A DNA stretch of 64,000 nt from a bacterium (GCA_030602615.1 JAUVZM010000007.1:1-64000), one strand, 5' to 3'; positions 20,901-30,187 are shown, counted from the first letter of the stretch. Notes: a model not told the origin generated them from the letters alone. Program-made: numbers and translations.

Positions 20901-21951
20901 CCGTCACCAGGTATCCGGCCATGGCACCGACTGCGCCGAAATTCTCCCCGGCGCGCCCCTTGCGGCTTACCGACACCCAGAGCATCCCGGCAGTGACAAG
21001 CATCAGATACGTCAGCGTCCAGCCCAGAGATCCGTCACTGACCCGGAAAATATATGCGCCGCTGGAGTAGGCGCCCAGCAGCGCCAGCCCGGTGAAGATT
21101 GGCCAGGTGTGCCTCTGGGCCACGACGAACACGGCGACGCTGAGCAACACGAGATACGCGAATAATGGACCAGGCTCCCCAGAATCCGCGCCAGAGCCGT
21201 CGCCAATAAGGAGTGGTACGGCGTAGCCCGTAACCCAGGCGAATGTCGCCACTGTCTCGGACTGGTGCCGGATGGCTTGCGCGGCGGCAGCGAAGGTAAC
21301 GGCTGCCATTGCCGGAAAGGTGATCGCCGAGTCCAGGATCCCGTACGAGTGTTGTCCCGCAAACAGGGTCAGGTACAGCACGGCCGCGCCGCCACCGGTG
21401 AGCGCCTGGCTTTGAATGACGTATCCCCGACGATGGGCGAACTCGCCGCCGGCCATGACTGCGATGCCGGCGACGATGCCCGCACAAACGATCGTCTGGT
21501 CGTTGATTAAGCCCCTGGTGTAGGCGTAGCTCAGCAGGTAGGCAACCGCCAGTAATACTGCGACCATCCCGATACGGGTCAGCCAGGCGGTGCCAATGAC
21601 GACTTCGATATCAGCGCGTCGTCTCCGCGGTGTGATGGGAGGGGCGGCCGGGGGTGTAACTGGCTCCCGCTGGGGTTCTTCAGGTTCGGGAGCCGCCGGG
21701 GGCGTCGCGGCAGTAAGTGGCAATACGTCACTGGCCCGCTGCCACCGGCCCTCGCCGCCCAGCTTGACATAATCGTCGTCCACAATCCGCCCATTGTGTC
21801 GGCAATCCCACACAGTCTGTAAATCATAAGGCCCGTAGACCTCGCCATCTCGGCGCATCCACCAGGCGATATCTGCTCCGCAGTGCGGACAACTCTCACC
21901 CCTCGCCGGCAGCGGTCGGTGGCATTTGGGGCAGTAGGTCATCACCATCAC
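17971..21951 (-). CDS. DUF2339-like multi-TM membrane protein with N-terminal zinc ribbon and GYF_2-like domain
   Basis: CPKCHRPLPARGESCPHCG ribbon; WWMRRDGEVYGPYDLQTVWDC GYF_2-like; many TM helices; internal repeats. Confidence 0.8.
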   Translation of the reverse strand: MMVMTYCPKCHRPLPARGESCPHCGADIAWWMRRDGEVYGPYDLQTVWDCRHNGRIVDDDYVKLGGEGRWQRASDVLPLTAATPPAAPEPEEPQREPVTPPAAPPITPRRRRADIEVVIGTAWLTRIGMVAVLLAVAYLLSYAYTRGLINDQTIVCAGIVAGIAVMAGGEFAHRRGYVIQSQALTGGGAAVLYLTLFAGQHSYGILDSAITFPAMAAVTFAAAAQAIRHQSETVATFAWVTGYAVPLLIGDGSGADSGEPGPLFAYLVLLSVAVFVVAQRHTWPIFTGLALLGAYSSGAYIFRVSDGSLGWTLTYLMLVTAGMLWVSVSRKGRAGENFGAVGAMAGYLVTGTAMLTGDSGQPFVPYLYLLALSGAALWLGHMQGWRSLRWLGALGSFVGFLLLLPLMREAGVAQLGNWMLLYAAMSVAGILAVSTGRHPDAQPLAISAVTTAYAAAALLAWASPPGAVSDGAMFAYLVVLAAGVLLLTMRFEWATFSRLGLVAAFLATILLYERLPSGLSHYPLMYLVMLGAGALGVAAHREDRTLGAITVVGIFAALPLTGMMGPVAPELVVPIYLALAAIATLAVVEWQRWYGFEWIALAGTWALYLIWRGTSGHQAPDSASLNFTSVYLLTFLAGTWVRHGLRHERAQVHNAWLAGVNAAAYFGLGCYDLHVVERSGLLALGLFALYVVAGLAGIQRRPAESRFGPVLVGISIFFLTLAIPLLFQGYHITTLWALEATVLMGLGFHCRAPALRDGALIVLILPLCKAIALDSHIARDSYQVLLNSRALSMLAVIAAMYVGAYWYARFRDQIRDGERRHGAGLATFATVLLFWIVSSEAWTFVGWQLGKGVAAQHFALSGVWIIFGAVLMALGTARDLTYLRWAALGLFAVTTLKVLAGEPPLTSATYLPLVNPHVAPLLVIMALLYAVGAWYARTKSADDPERDVGTALVVAATGLLLWVASAEAWRFTGWSLGQAEAAQHFALSGVWVIFGAVLMTIGMARDVASLRWAALAVFAVTAIKTFGADPPLSELDYAPLINPHAAPLLAITVLLYAVAAWYARKKDTNDPERTVGTTLVVAATGLLLWVASSEAWLFLGWRTTAGVAGQHMALSMVWLIFGATMLIMGLQRRQAALRWVGLVAFGLTAGKVFIVDPNLTRSTYQLLANHHAFPLLVIAAMLFLASHWYRRNLQHVGEEEEMVASAMPFLASVLLWWVLTSEAWYFVDWGLNAGEDAQQYALSAVWTAYGAVLIAVGLIRRNASLRWIGMALLAITIVKVFFLDLRELDIVYKILALLGLGLVLIVVGFGYQRLVRDQAEQGRTED

Positions 21952-22000
21952 CGTCCTTCCCTTAGTTGACGGACCGCCGTCTCATCAACTGACATTGCTG

Positions 22001-22110
22001 CAGGCCATAGGCTTAGCTTCACTGATAGCATACCACCTATATTGCCCGAACAAATGAGGCTGCAGGCCCAAATCACCTGCAGCAACGGTCCCGTTTTTCT
22101 GGGACCTATA
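22001..22110. repeat. Interspersed 110-bp repeat, copy 1, with GGTCCC-N8-GGGACC hairpin (22087-22106)
   Basis: By-eye alignment to 41927-42036, most positions identical. Confidence 0.8.
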
Positions 22111-22157
22111 AGTGCAGACCGGCCTGGAGAGCTGGACCCCGGGGCCTCAGGTCAAGC

Positions 22158-23039
22158 TCATCGATTACTGGGTGTGGCGATTCGTGCGCTTAAGGTGATG
22201 GCCACCGGCAGGCCGAAGGTACCCACAAAGGCCAGGGTCATGTAGGTTAGCAGTCCGGCCCACGGAGCGGGCCCGAGCCAGCTCGTCAGAAGGTATCTCC
22301 CGGCTAGCAGCACGGCCACGGCGGACACTGCCTTGATGATTTGACCGGCGGGGCTAGCTCGCTCCGTATAGCCACCCACATAGCCAAGAGCCAGGTAGCC
22401 CAGTCCGCCTCCTAGTAGTGCGCCAGCCGTGGGCGGCCCGTTGGCCAAATGCCTACCGTATGTGTACAGCAGGGCTGCCGTCATAGCAAGCATCGCCCCG
22501 TAGACTACCGGAGAAAGCCGGAGTTCCCGCTTCTCCGTGAAGGCCAGGACACTGACGTAGACGACCAGCAGGCAAGCGCCTATGGCAATCCCGGCCAGCA
22601 CATCTGCCGGCCAGTGGACGTGCAGATACACGCGCGAGAATGACACCAGGGGGATCACGGCCAGCGCAGCCAACCGCCAGCGCCGCGACCGCAGTTGCAG
22701 CGCAATGTACCCCCAGACCACGGTAGAAAGCAACGCATGGCCGCTGGGCATCGAATAGCCGTCGGCGGTGGACAGCGCCAGGGGATGGACAATGTCAGGA
22801 TACATCACAAACGGCCGGTCAGTAGCAAATAGTCCTTTGAGCACCGACACCGCGTAGGCCGACAGGGCGAACATCATCAGCAGCCGAAACCCCAGACGGC
22901 GACTAACGCATAGGTACGCGATGATAATCAGCCCCAGGTACGCTTCCTCAGAACCGAGGTAGGTGACGGCGCAGAAGAAGCCGTCCAACGCACGATTACG
23001 GACAGTCTCCAGGGCCAGTAATAGATCCAGACCGTTCAT
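22158..23039 (-). CDS. PAP2-superfamily phosphatase
   Basis: Start trimmed to MNGLDLLLAL; DRPF, YSMPSGHALLS, SRVYLHVHWPADVLAG. Confidence 0.88.
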   Translation of the reverse strand: MNGLDLLLALETVRNRALDGFFCAVTYLGSEEAYLGLIIIAYLCVSRRLGFRLLMMFALSAYAVSVLKGLFATDRPFVMYPDIVHPLALSTADGYSMPSGHALLSTVVWGYIALQLRSRRWRLAALAVIPLVSFSRVYLHVHWPADVLAGIAIGACLLVVYVSVLAFTEKRELRLSPVVYGAMLAMTAALLYTYGRHLANGPPTAGALLGGGLGYLALGYVGGYTERASPAGQIIKAVSAVAVLLAGRYLLTSWLGPAPWAGLLTYMTLAFVGTFGLPVAITLSARIATPSNR

Positions 23040-23237
23040 GCTGAATCCCCAAACGACTGTGACCTGGTGCGATATCGGGGTCATTGTACCAGAGCAAGGC
23101 AGAACTTTCAATGGCTGGCGATTGCGTGACCAGCCTGGCCGGTGTCGTACGGCTCTCCGCCGGCAGCAGGGAAAACACTTACAGAAGGCGAAATCAGCAC
23201 AGACTGACATCCGCCTGCAGTGAAGTGGGGAGTTCGG

Positions 23238-24113
23238 ATGAAAGTTGCGCTGATAGTTAATCCAAAGGCCGGAAGGCTGCGGGGCGCGGCAACAGGACGT
23301 CAGGCAGCACGGCTCATGGCGGACGACGGCTGGCGCGTTGAACTCATTGAGACCAAAGCGCCCGGGGAAGCCGGCCGCCTGGCGCGCGAAGCCGCGGCGA
23401 GCGGCTATGACCTGGTGGTTGGGGTTGGTGGTGATGGCACGCTCTCAGAGCTACTCAACGGCCTGGTCGGCACCGGCGTGCCTTGCGGCATTATCCCCTG
23501 CGGTACTGGTAACGACTTCGCCAGTTTTGTCGGGCTAAGCGGCGACCTCGGCACGGCGGTGCACCAGTTGTTGGACGGCTCACCCAGGCGCATTGACATG
23601 GGACGCTTCGTCGGTACCTCGCGGTATTTCATTAACTCTGTCGGTGTCGGCTTCGACGCACGCATCGCGGAACGCATCAATCGGCGCACGCGCCTGACAT
23701 CTGGGCTGGTCGCGTACCTGCCGGCAGTACTTGCGGAGCTGGTCTGGTGCCAGCCCCTGGCGGCCGTTGTGGAAGTTGACGGGCAGCGCTTCGAAGACAA
23801 CTGGCTGCTTGTGGTCGTTGCCAACGGATATTCCTACGGAGCTGGCTTTAAGATCGCGCCGCAGGCGCGTTGCGACGACGGCCTGCTGGATGTGGTGCTG
23901 GTGCGCATGCGAGGCCGCCTGGCAGTGCTGCGTGCCCTGCCCCGGGTAAGACGCGGTACGCACACGAGTGATCCCAAAGTCACCATGCTGAGGGCTCAAC
24001 ACGTGGCAATACGAACGGACCAGCCCTCCCCGGCGCTGGTGGACGGCGATGTCCGTGCCCAGACGCCACTCGAGATTGAAGTGGCGCCCGGCGCTGCCCT
24101 GCTATGGCTGTGA
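23238..24113 (+). CDS. Diacylglycerol kinase family lipid kinase
   Basis: IVNPKAGR, VGVGGDGTLSELLNGL, IIPCGTGNDFASFVGL. Confidence 0.92.
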   Translation: MKVALIVNPKAGRLRGAATGRQAARLMADDGWRVELIETKAPGEAGRLAREAAASGYDLVVGVGGDGTLSELLNGLVGTGVPCGIIPCGTGNDFASFVGLSGDLGTAVHQLLDGSPRRIDMGRFVGTSRYFINSVGVGFDARIAERINRRTRLTSGLVAYLPAVLAELVWCQPLAAVVEVDGQRFEDNWLLVVVANGYSYGAGFKIAPQARCDDGLLDVVLVRMRGRLAVLRALPRVRRGTHTSDPKVTMLRAQHVAIRTDQPSPALVDGDVRAQTPLEIEVAPGAALLWL

Positions 24114-24181
24114 AGCCAAGAGGAATCAAGCTGATAGCCCGACCATTGCAGGCGTTCGACGCCCAAAGGAGGCCCAAAGAG

Positions 24182-24766
24182 ATGCTGCCGATGGAGCTTA
24201 AGCGTGCGCCTTCCATAATCAGCTTCAGCAGGATACTGCTGGTCGGTGTGTTGTGGTGGTTAGCCCTGACAGTGCCCCAGGAGAACGTGCTGTTCGCGGC
24301 GGTCTTTCTGCTCTGTGTCGCCACTGATGCCCTGGACGGCTACGTCGCCCGCAGGTGGAAGCTGGAATCGAACCTGGGCGCGAAGCTGGACAACATCGCC
24401 GACACGCTGGTGTACCTGTCCCTCGTCCCGTGGATCTACCTGCTCATACCGGGGCTACTGCTCGACAACTTGGTGGTCATCGGCGTCATACTGGCCATTT
24501 ATCTGGCGGACCTCGCCCTTCAGTACCTACGTCACGGGAAGCGGGTTCCGCTGCATCTGTTGTCGGGCAAGCTGGCCTCTGCGTTGCTGTTCCTATTCAT
24601 CCTGCACTCGCTCGTCTTTGATGTCAGTCCGTTCCTAAAATGGCTGACCTTTGGGGTCATCTTCTTCTGCTTGTTTGAGGAGATCTATCTGCTTGCCACA
24701 AGACGTGATCTGGACGAGACAGTTGTTTCAGCCTTTATGAAACGCCGGCGGGCGGCACCCAAATAG
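24182..24766 (+). CDS. CDP-alcohol phosphatidyltransferase
   Basis: ATDALDGYVARRWKLESNLGAKLDNIADTLVY: DG..AR...G..(L)D..(A)D motif. Confidence 0.9.
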   Translation: MLPMELKRAPSIISFSRILLVGVLWWLALTVPQENVLFAAVFLLCVATDALDGYVARRWKLESNLGAKLDNIADTLVYLSLVPWIYLLIPGLLLDNLVVIGVILAIYLADLALQYLRHGKRVPLHLLSGKLASALLFLFILHSLVFDVSPFLKWLTFGVIFFCLFEEIYLLATRRDLDETVVSAFMKRRRAAPK

Positions 24767-24805
24767 CAGGAGTTGCCGAGCCCGCGGACTTCCCGAGGTG
24801 TGTGA

Positions 24806-25429
24806 ATGCAGACAATACGTTACTTGGACCGAGAGATTCTTTTCTTCCTGAACCATCTGGGGGCAGAAGGACCAGCCCGCGAGGTGGTTATCCGCTTGCT
24901 GGCCACCGGTCTGATGTATCTGCTCGTGGCAATCGTGTTGTATCTGTCCTGGAAAAGACCGGCTGGCCGCCAGGTGCTCTTTTGTGCCCTGGGCAGCGCG
25001 TTGCTGGCTTTGCTGGCCGGCAAAATCATGAACCAGATCGTGACCGGTGACCGACCGTTTGCCCTGTTTCCCGAGGATGTGCGTCACATTGAGCTGATCG
25101 TGCGGCCTGACTCCTTCCCCAGCATCCATGCCGTGGTCGCCTTTGGCCTAACCGGCGGAGTGCTCTTTGGCCGGCATCGGCTGGGGGGCGTCACAATGCT
25201 GGTGGTCTCACCGTTGATAATCACCGCGCGGGTGGCAGCAGGAGTGCATTGGCCGTCCGATGTTGTCGGCGGCGCGCTCATCGGTCTGGCCATGGCCGCC
25301 GTCTTCGTCACAATCCAGCGCCGCTACTGGCCTCGGCTGGGGATAGGAAGAGGCGAAGAAGCAGCCCGGGACAGGGAGCAGCAAATCTCTGCTATTCACA
25401 CAAGGGCAGACCGGCAAGAGAGGGACTGA
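24806..25429 (+). CDS. PAP2-superfamily phosphatase
   Basis: TGDRPFALFPE, DSFPSIHAVVAFGL, ARVAAGVHWPSDVVGGALIG. Confidence 0.88.
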   Translation: MQTIRYLDREILFFLNHLGAEGPAREVVIRLLATGLMYLLVAIVLYLSWKRPAGRQVLFCALGSALLALLAGKIMNQIVTGDRPFALFPEDVRHIELIVRPDSFPSIHAVVAFGLTGGVLFGRHRLGGVTMLVVSPLIITARVAAGVHWPSDVVGGALIGLAMAAVFVTIQRRYWPRLGIGRGEEAARDREQQISAIHTRADRQERD

Positions 25430-25512
25430 TGCACCAGCACTAAGTATAAGTACATACGGGAATCTTATGGAGAACCTCGAACCCCGAGGCTCCGAAAAGG
25501 AGAAATACCGCC

Positions 25513-26451
25513 ATGCGGCTGCTACTCAACTTCCTGGTTCGCGCCCTGTTCGGTGCTGTTATCCTGGGTATCCTGTTCGGGGTTGGGTATATCGGGGGGT
25601 GGCCGTTCTTCGTCGTTATCGCCTTGATGACGGTCTTCGCGCTCCACGAGTATTACTCATCACTTCGTCTCAAGCAGATACGCCCCAACGCTAAGCTGGG
25701 ATGGCTGTGCGCCTTGCTCATCCTTATCATCGCCCAGTACAGTGAGAATGTGCGCCAGTCTTTGATCCCAGAGGGCGGCACCGCAACGCTTGGTCTGGAG
25801 GACTTGAATGTTATCATCGGAGCGCTGCATCTCACGCTGCTGGTCTTGCTGTTCTGTGTCGCGGGGACGCTGGTTTGCCAGTTCAAGAGACGTCCGGGCC
25901 AGTCGGCTGTTGCCAATGCCGCGACCACGGTGTTCGGTGTGGTATATATCGGCCTGCTTTTCTCCTTCGTACTGCACATGAGGTACGTTGACGTCCCCGC
26001 GCTGATGGACCATGGACCCAGCCAGGAATTCGCGCACCGCCTGGGCGCTTTAGTCTTCGTCATCGCGCCGATCTGGATGTGTGACACGGCCGCGTATCTG
26101 GTGGGGAATCTGTGGGGCCGAGTGAAACTGGCACCCGCCATCAGTCCCGGCAAGAGTGTGGAGGGCTCTGTCGCGGGACTGGTTGCTGCCGTCATTGGTG
26201 CTCTGCTGGTGGGGGCGTGGCTCGGTATTGCCGTTTGGCACGCCGCCCTGCTCGGTGCGATGATGGGGGCGGTGGGGCAGCTTGGCGACCTGGGCAAATC
26301 AGTGTTGAAGCGTGACATCGGGATCAAGGACTTTGGTACCATCTTCGGGCCCCACGGCGGCGTGCTGGACCGGTTTGACTCGATGCTGTTCAGCATGCCC
26401 CTGGTCTACTGGTACTTCTGGTTCGCGGTCATGAGGGTTAGCGGGATGTAA
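25513..26451 (+). CDS. cdsA: Phosphatidate cytidylyltransferase
   Basis: SVLKRDIGIKDFGTIFGPHGGVLDRFDSMLF CDS signature. Confidence 0.93.
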   Translation: MRLLLNFLVRALFGAVILGILFGVGYIGGWPFFVVIALMTVFALHEYYSSLRLKQIRPNAKLGWLCALLILIIAQYSENVRQSLIPEGGTATLGLEDLNVIIGALHLTLLVLLFCVAGTLVCQFKRRPGQSAVANAATTVFGVVYIGLLFSFVLHMRYVDVPALMDHGPSQEFAHRLGALVFVIAPIWMCDTAAYLVGNLWGRVKLAPAISPGKSVEGSVAGLVAAVIGALLVGAWLGIAVWHAALLGAMMGAVGQLGDLGKSVLKRDIGIKDFGTIFGPHGGVLDRFDSMLFSMPLVYWYFWFAVMRVSGM

Positions 26452-26496
26452 GCCGGCCCTCCACAAACCGCGCTTAGAGCGCAAAGGAGAGAGACT

Positions 26497-27042
26497 ATGA
26501 CCGACCAGCAGGAACTGAGCTGCCCCAACTGTGGGGCGAGAATCTACGCCACTGACGCGCAGTGCGTGTCGTGTGGCGTGAGGTTGGATGAGGGACCGCC
26601 AGTAGATGAGCCCAGGCACGAGGCTCCGCCCGCAGCAGCAATGCCAGAAACGCAGGGCGGGCTCAAGGCGGCTCTGCTCATCGTGTGGCCGGTGTATCTT
26701 GTTGCGGGAGTAATCGGAGTCGCCAGCTTGGGGATAGCATTGCCCAACTTCTCCTCTTTAAGTGGCCTCCGTGGATTTTTCGTATTCTTCGGACTTCTGA
26801 CAGCCTACGGGCTATTTCGGCTCAGGACATGGGCATGGTGGTGTGCACTCATATGGACTGTTGTCGTTGCGGTAACCGTGACATTGGCGATGCTCTTGGG
26901 GGCGCTTTTGAGTGTTATGTGGGGGGGTGGCGAGAGTGGACATTCCCCTAGTGGTTGGTTGGCCATAGCTATGGCGCCGGGGTGTGCGCTTGTTGTGCTG
27001 CTGGTATGGCCGCTGGTAGCGCGGCGCCGATTGTTCTTCTAG
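26497..27042 (+). CDS. N-terminal zinc-ribbon multi-TM membrane protein
   Basis: CPNCGARIYATDAQCVSCGVRL plus TM helices. Confidence 0.75.
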   Translation: MTDQQELSCPNCGARIYATDAQCVSCGVRLDEGPPVDEPRHEAPPAAAMPETQGGLKAALLIVWPVYLVAGVIGVASLGIALPNFSSLSGLRGFFVFFGLLTAYGLFRLRTWAWWCALIWTVVVAVTVTLAMLLGALLSVMWGGGESGHSPSGWLAIAMAPGCALVVLLVWPLVARRRLFF

Positions 27043-27200
27043 TGAAGACAGAGGACGAGGAATAGCCCTGGGTGCCCACTGGGGCCCGTGGTGGTGCGGC
27101 GGGGGCCGGTGTATGCTCGGGTGCACCTCGCAGGGCCGGGGCCTTAGAGCTGCTTACAGCGAAGGAGGCAGCGACGTGACCAGGGAGGAGGTAACGGACA

Positions 27201-27698
27201 ATGCCGTATCGTGGCAAAAGCACAATGCCGTATCGCGGCAAAAGCACAAACACATCGAGCCGGCGGACGGTGGCTTGGGCGGTCGTCATTGGAGCAGCGC
27301 TGACCTTGATAGCAGGCTACCTGTTGCAAGGGCCGAGCAGGCATAAGGTGGCTGTTGCTCTTCGCAATGCGGATATGCGGTTAGCGGCAGAAACGGGACC
27401 GCTATCGTATGGCATACTCAGGCTCCTACCGGACTTGTTCCCTACGCTTGAGTCATACGAGGAGGAAATAGAGAGGTTGCAGGAAATCACAGGCGACAGC
27501 CCTCGGGAGATTGGAAGGGTTACACTCAAGTATCACGAGCACGTTCACATGTCGTGCTCTGCATTCTTGCAGAATCTTTGTACGCAGTTGAGCTGGAATG
27601 GTAGGAGAAAAGAGCCAATGTGGGATAGCTACGAGGAGGCCGCGAAGGATTTCGTGGACTCCAATAGCGCAGGGTGGAAATACCCGCCCAGACCTTGA
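27201..27698 (+). CDS. Hypothetical single-TM protein with duplicated start peptide
   Basis: MPYRGKSTMPYRGKSTNTSSRRTVAWAVVIGAALTLIAGYLL; RBS-like gggaggaggtaa upstream. Confidence 0.6.
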   Translation: MPYRGKSTMPYRGKSTNTSSRRTVAWAVVIGAALTLIAGYLLQGPSRHKVAVALRNADMRLAAETGPLSYGILRLLPDLFPTLESYEEEIERLQEITGDSPREIGRVTLKYHEHVHMSCSAFLQNLCTQLSWNGRRKEPMWDSYEEAAKDFVDSNSAGWKYPPRP

Positions 27699-27801
27699 GC
27701 TGACCACGCAGGAGGCGAGATGACGCTGGAGGGCGAGGAGTAGCCCTTGGTGCGCACAGGGAGTCCGTAGACGGCCACAGAAAGCGCAAAGGAGGGAGAC
27801 T

Positions 27802-28215
27802 ATGACCGACCAGCAGGAACTGAGCTGCCCCAAGTGCGGGGCGAGAATCTACGCGACTGACGCACAGTGCGTTTCGTGTGGCGTGAGGTTAGACGAGGAG
27901 GAGCCAGCAGATGAGCCCAGGCCCGAGGTTGTGCCCGCAGCAGCAAGGTCAGAAACGCAGCGTGGGCTCAAGACGGCTCTGCTCATTGGGAAGATACTGG
28001 TAACGCTGGTAAGGGGAGCGGGCATGGGCATCCTCGCGTGGAAGGGGGTCGGGATAATAGGCCAGCTATTTGGAAGCCCGTCGCCGACCGCCGCCCAACT
28101 GAGAAATTGGAACATCGTCGCAATCGCGTTGGGGGTCATCACCTTTGTCCTCGGTACTTTCTTCATCAAGGTCTGGCGAGATGCTAAGCCCGACGTCTGG
28201 TGGCTGGGCTGGTAA
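27802..28215 (+). CDS. Zinc-ribbon membrane protein, paralog of 26497-27042
   Basis: Near-identical N-terminus (MTDQQELSCPKCGARIYATDAQCVSCGVRLDE); C-terminal segment continues in another frame. Confidence 0.7.
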   Translation: MTDQQELSCPKCGARIYATDAQCVSCGVRLDEEEPADEPRPEVVPAAARSETQRGLKTALLIGKILVTLVRGAGMGILAWKGVGIIGQLFGSPSPTAAQLRNWNIVAIALGVITFVLGTFFIKVWRDAKPDVWWLGW

Positions 28216-28329
28216 CAGGGCGGCAGCTGTTCTTCCCGCCGAAGCCAGAGCGCGAGGAATAGCCCCGAAATGCACAGGAGGCCGATAGACGGCCACAAAC
28301 CGCGCTAGGAGCGCAAAGGAGGGAGACAG

Positions 28330-29232
28330 ATGAATACGCTTAGAGACACTGACGAGGGTAAACCCAAGCCGTCGGTCTGGCCGGTGTATCTGGCGGCAGC
28401 AATAGTCGGGACTGTCAGCTTAGGACTATTGGCTCTTGCGCTGCTCGTGGGAGGCTCTTCATTTCCACCGCCCCGATTAGCGGCACTCGGATATGGGCTC
28501 CTGGGAGTCATCGCAGCCGTCGGCTTGGTCCGCCTGAGGCTGTGGGGGTGGTGGTGCGCAGTAGTGTTCATGAGTATCTTTGCAGTACTCTCTGTAGTGG
28601 GTGTGATTGGTGCAATCTTAGACCCAGCCGAAGATCCCAACGCTGCCGCCTTTGCTGTGATAATTGGCGGTCCAGTCTGCCTCGCCACGATTGCCCTGGT
28701 TGCCCTGCTCGTACGATCGCTGGGAACGCGCCGACAGTTGTTCTTTCCGCACTTGCCGCCGGAGCCACGTGAAGCGCCCGGTGCTGAGGAGCCGCGGCCG
28801 ACCAAGCAACCCGAGCCGCCCACGCACCCCGAGTACACCGCCGAGGAGATGGCAAAGTTCAAGCAGCAGTGGCGAATCCGAAGGATAATGATTGGCATCG
28901 CCAGACTTGTGACCTCGACATGGGTCATCCCGGTGTTCATTTTGCTATGGATGACGGAAGAAAAGGTGCAACTGCCCGCGGGCCTCCTCGAGCGCCTGCC
29001 CGCAGGCCTCGTCGAGCGCCTGTCCGACCCTCTTGATATTGTCTTGTTTCTCGGGGGGGGCTGGCTGCTGCTTGTGTTGATCGTGGCCACATTTTTTTGG
29101 TACTTCAACAGCCGCTGTCCTGCCTGTGGCAGGCGCATCATAGGCCCCGGCTGGCGCATACCGTCGGCCTGCCCGCGTTGTGGCGTTGAGCTTGGTCGAG
29201 CCAAACGGCATGAGAGGGGCGCCAGCCCTTAG
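28330..29232 (+). CDS. Multi-TM protein with C-terminal zinc ribbon, related to 26497-27042
   Basis: WPVYLAAAIVGTVSLGL shared with paralog; C-terminal CPACGRRIIGPGWRIPSACPRCGVEL. Confidence 0.7.
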   Translation: MNTLRDTDEGKPKPSVWPVYLAAAIVGTVSLGLLALALLVGGSSFPPPRLAALGYGLLGVIAAVGLVRLRLWGWWCAVVFMSIFAVLSVVGVIGAILDPAEDPNAAAFAVIIGGPVCLATIALVALLVRSLGTRRQLFFPHLPPEPREAPGAEEPRPTKQPEPPTHPEYTAEEMAKFKQQWRIRRIMIGIARLVTSTWVIPVFILLWMTEEKVQLPAGLLERLPAGLVERLSDPLDIVLFLGGGWLLLVLIVATFFWYFNSRCPACGRRIIGPGWRIPSACPRCGVELGRAKRHERGASP

Positions 29233-29396
29233 GGCCGCAGATTAGCTGCGGGAGCACTTGGGCCAGGGAGGCTGTGGGCAATCCTAACGGGAAATGTGGT
29301 CTGCAACTATGCAGTTGCACACGAGGGCCTCAACTGACAAACAGGATCAGCCGCCGTGGGACGAATGCCAGCGTATCCAAGGAGAGTGACAGGCAA

Positions 29397-29981
29397 ATGA
29401 CCAACGAGAGCACCGGGGTGCGCAACATTTTTACTATCGCCAATGGGTTGACCTACGCTCGGCTAGTGCTGTTGCCTTTTGTCATTGTGGGGCTGGTGAC
29501 CGATAATGGGTGGCTGGTAGTTGGTGCCATGTTCCTCGCGTGGTTTACCGACCTGCTGGACGGAAAATTCGCCCGCAGAGCTGGCCCCCCAACGGCCTTC
29601 GGCAAGGCTCTGGACAGTACGGTTGACTTCGCGTTCATCTACTGTCTGTTCATCGCCTTCTATGCCGCAGGGCGTCTGGCGACCTACCAGTTCGCCTTCC
29701 TGTACCTGGCGATGATCACGATCCTGTCGTTGCAGCTTTTTCTCACGGGTACGGGCCGTGACGAGGAGGTGGCAACTACCAGGCTGGGGAAGCCCACCGG
29801 CGCACTGCAATACGCCTACCTGCTGTTTCTTGCGGCGCTGGAGGTGCTGCCGCCCGAGAACGCCATCATCGCCACGGTGCATGGGGTGTACTTTATAGTG
29901 CTCGCGGTTGCCATCGTGGCCAACAGTGTCGAGTGTATCCTGGTGATGCGCAACATCGTGCGCACCGCGGAGAACGATTGA
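29397..29981 (+). CDS. CDP-alcohol phosphatidyltransferase
   Basis: TDLLDGKFARRAGPPTAFGKALDSTVDFAFIY motif. Confidence 0.88.
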   Translation: MTNESTGVRNIFTIANGLTYARLVLLPFVIVGLVTDNGWLVVGAMFLAWFTDLLDGKFARRAGPPTAFGKALDSTVDFAFIYCLFIAFYAAGRLATYQFAFLYLAMITILSLQLFLTGTGRDEEVATTRLGKPTGALQYAYLLFLAALEVLPPENAIIATVHGVYFIVLAVAIVANSVECILVMRNIVRTAEND

Positions 29982-30187
29982 CAGTGCACTGTCAACGGTG
30001 GACCACACTCGGTGCAGCAATGCGCCGACGATGGCCCGTGTGATCGTGAAGAGCATCAGGAGCACGTCGCCGCGCCCGCCTTCCTGACAGACCGGATCAT
30101 GCGCAATAAATTCGTGCCTGACCAATAGGCTCTTTACGTGCAAGAAGATAGGCGAGGAATTCTAATTAGGGGGAGGCCGGGCAGCTC

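Noticed and set aside
22021-22080. T-box riboswitch-like string in the 110-bp repeat (GGTGGTAT on the minus strand)
   Set aside because: Lacks the T-box core and specifier stem; similarity is too short.
22087-22106. Simple Rho-independent terminator for the PAP2 gene
   Set aside because: No U-tract follows the hairpin on the minus strand, and the whole 110-bp context is repeated elsewhere, so a plain terminator is not a sufficient explanation.
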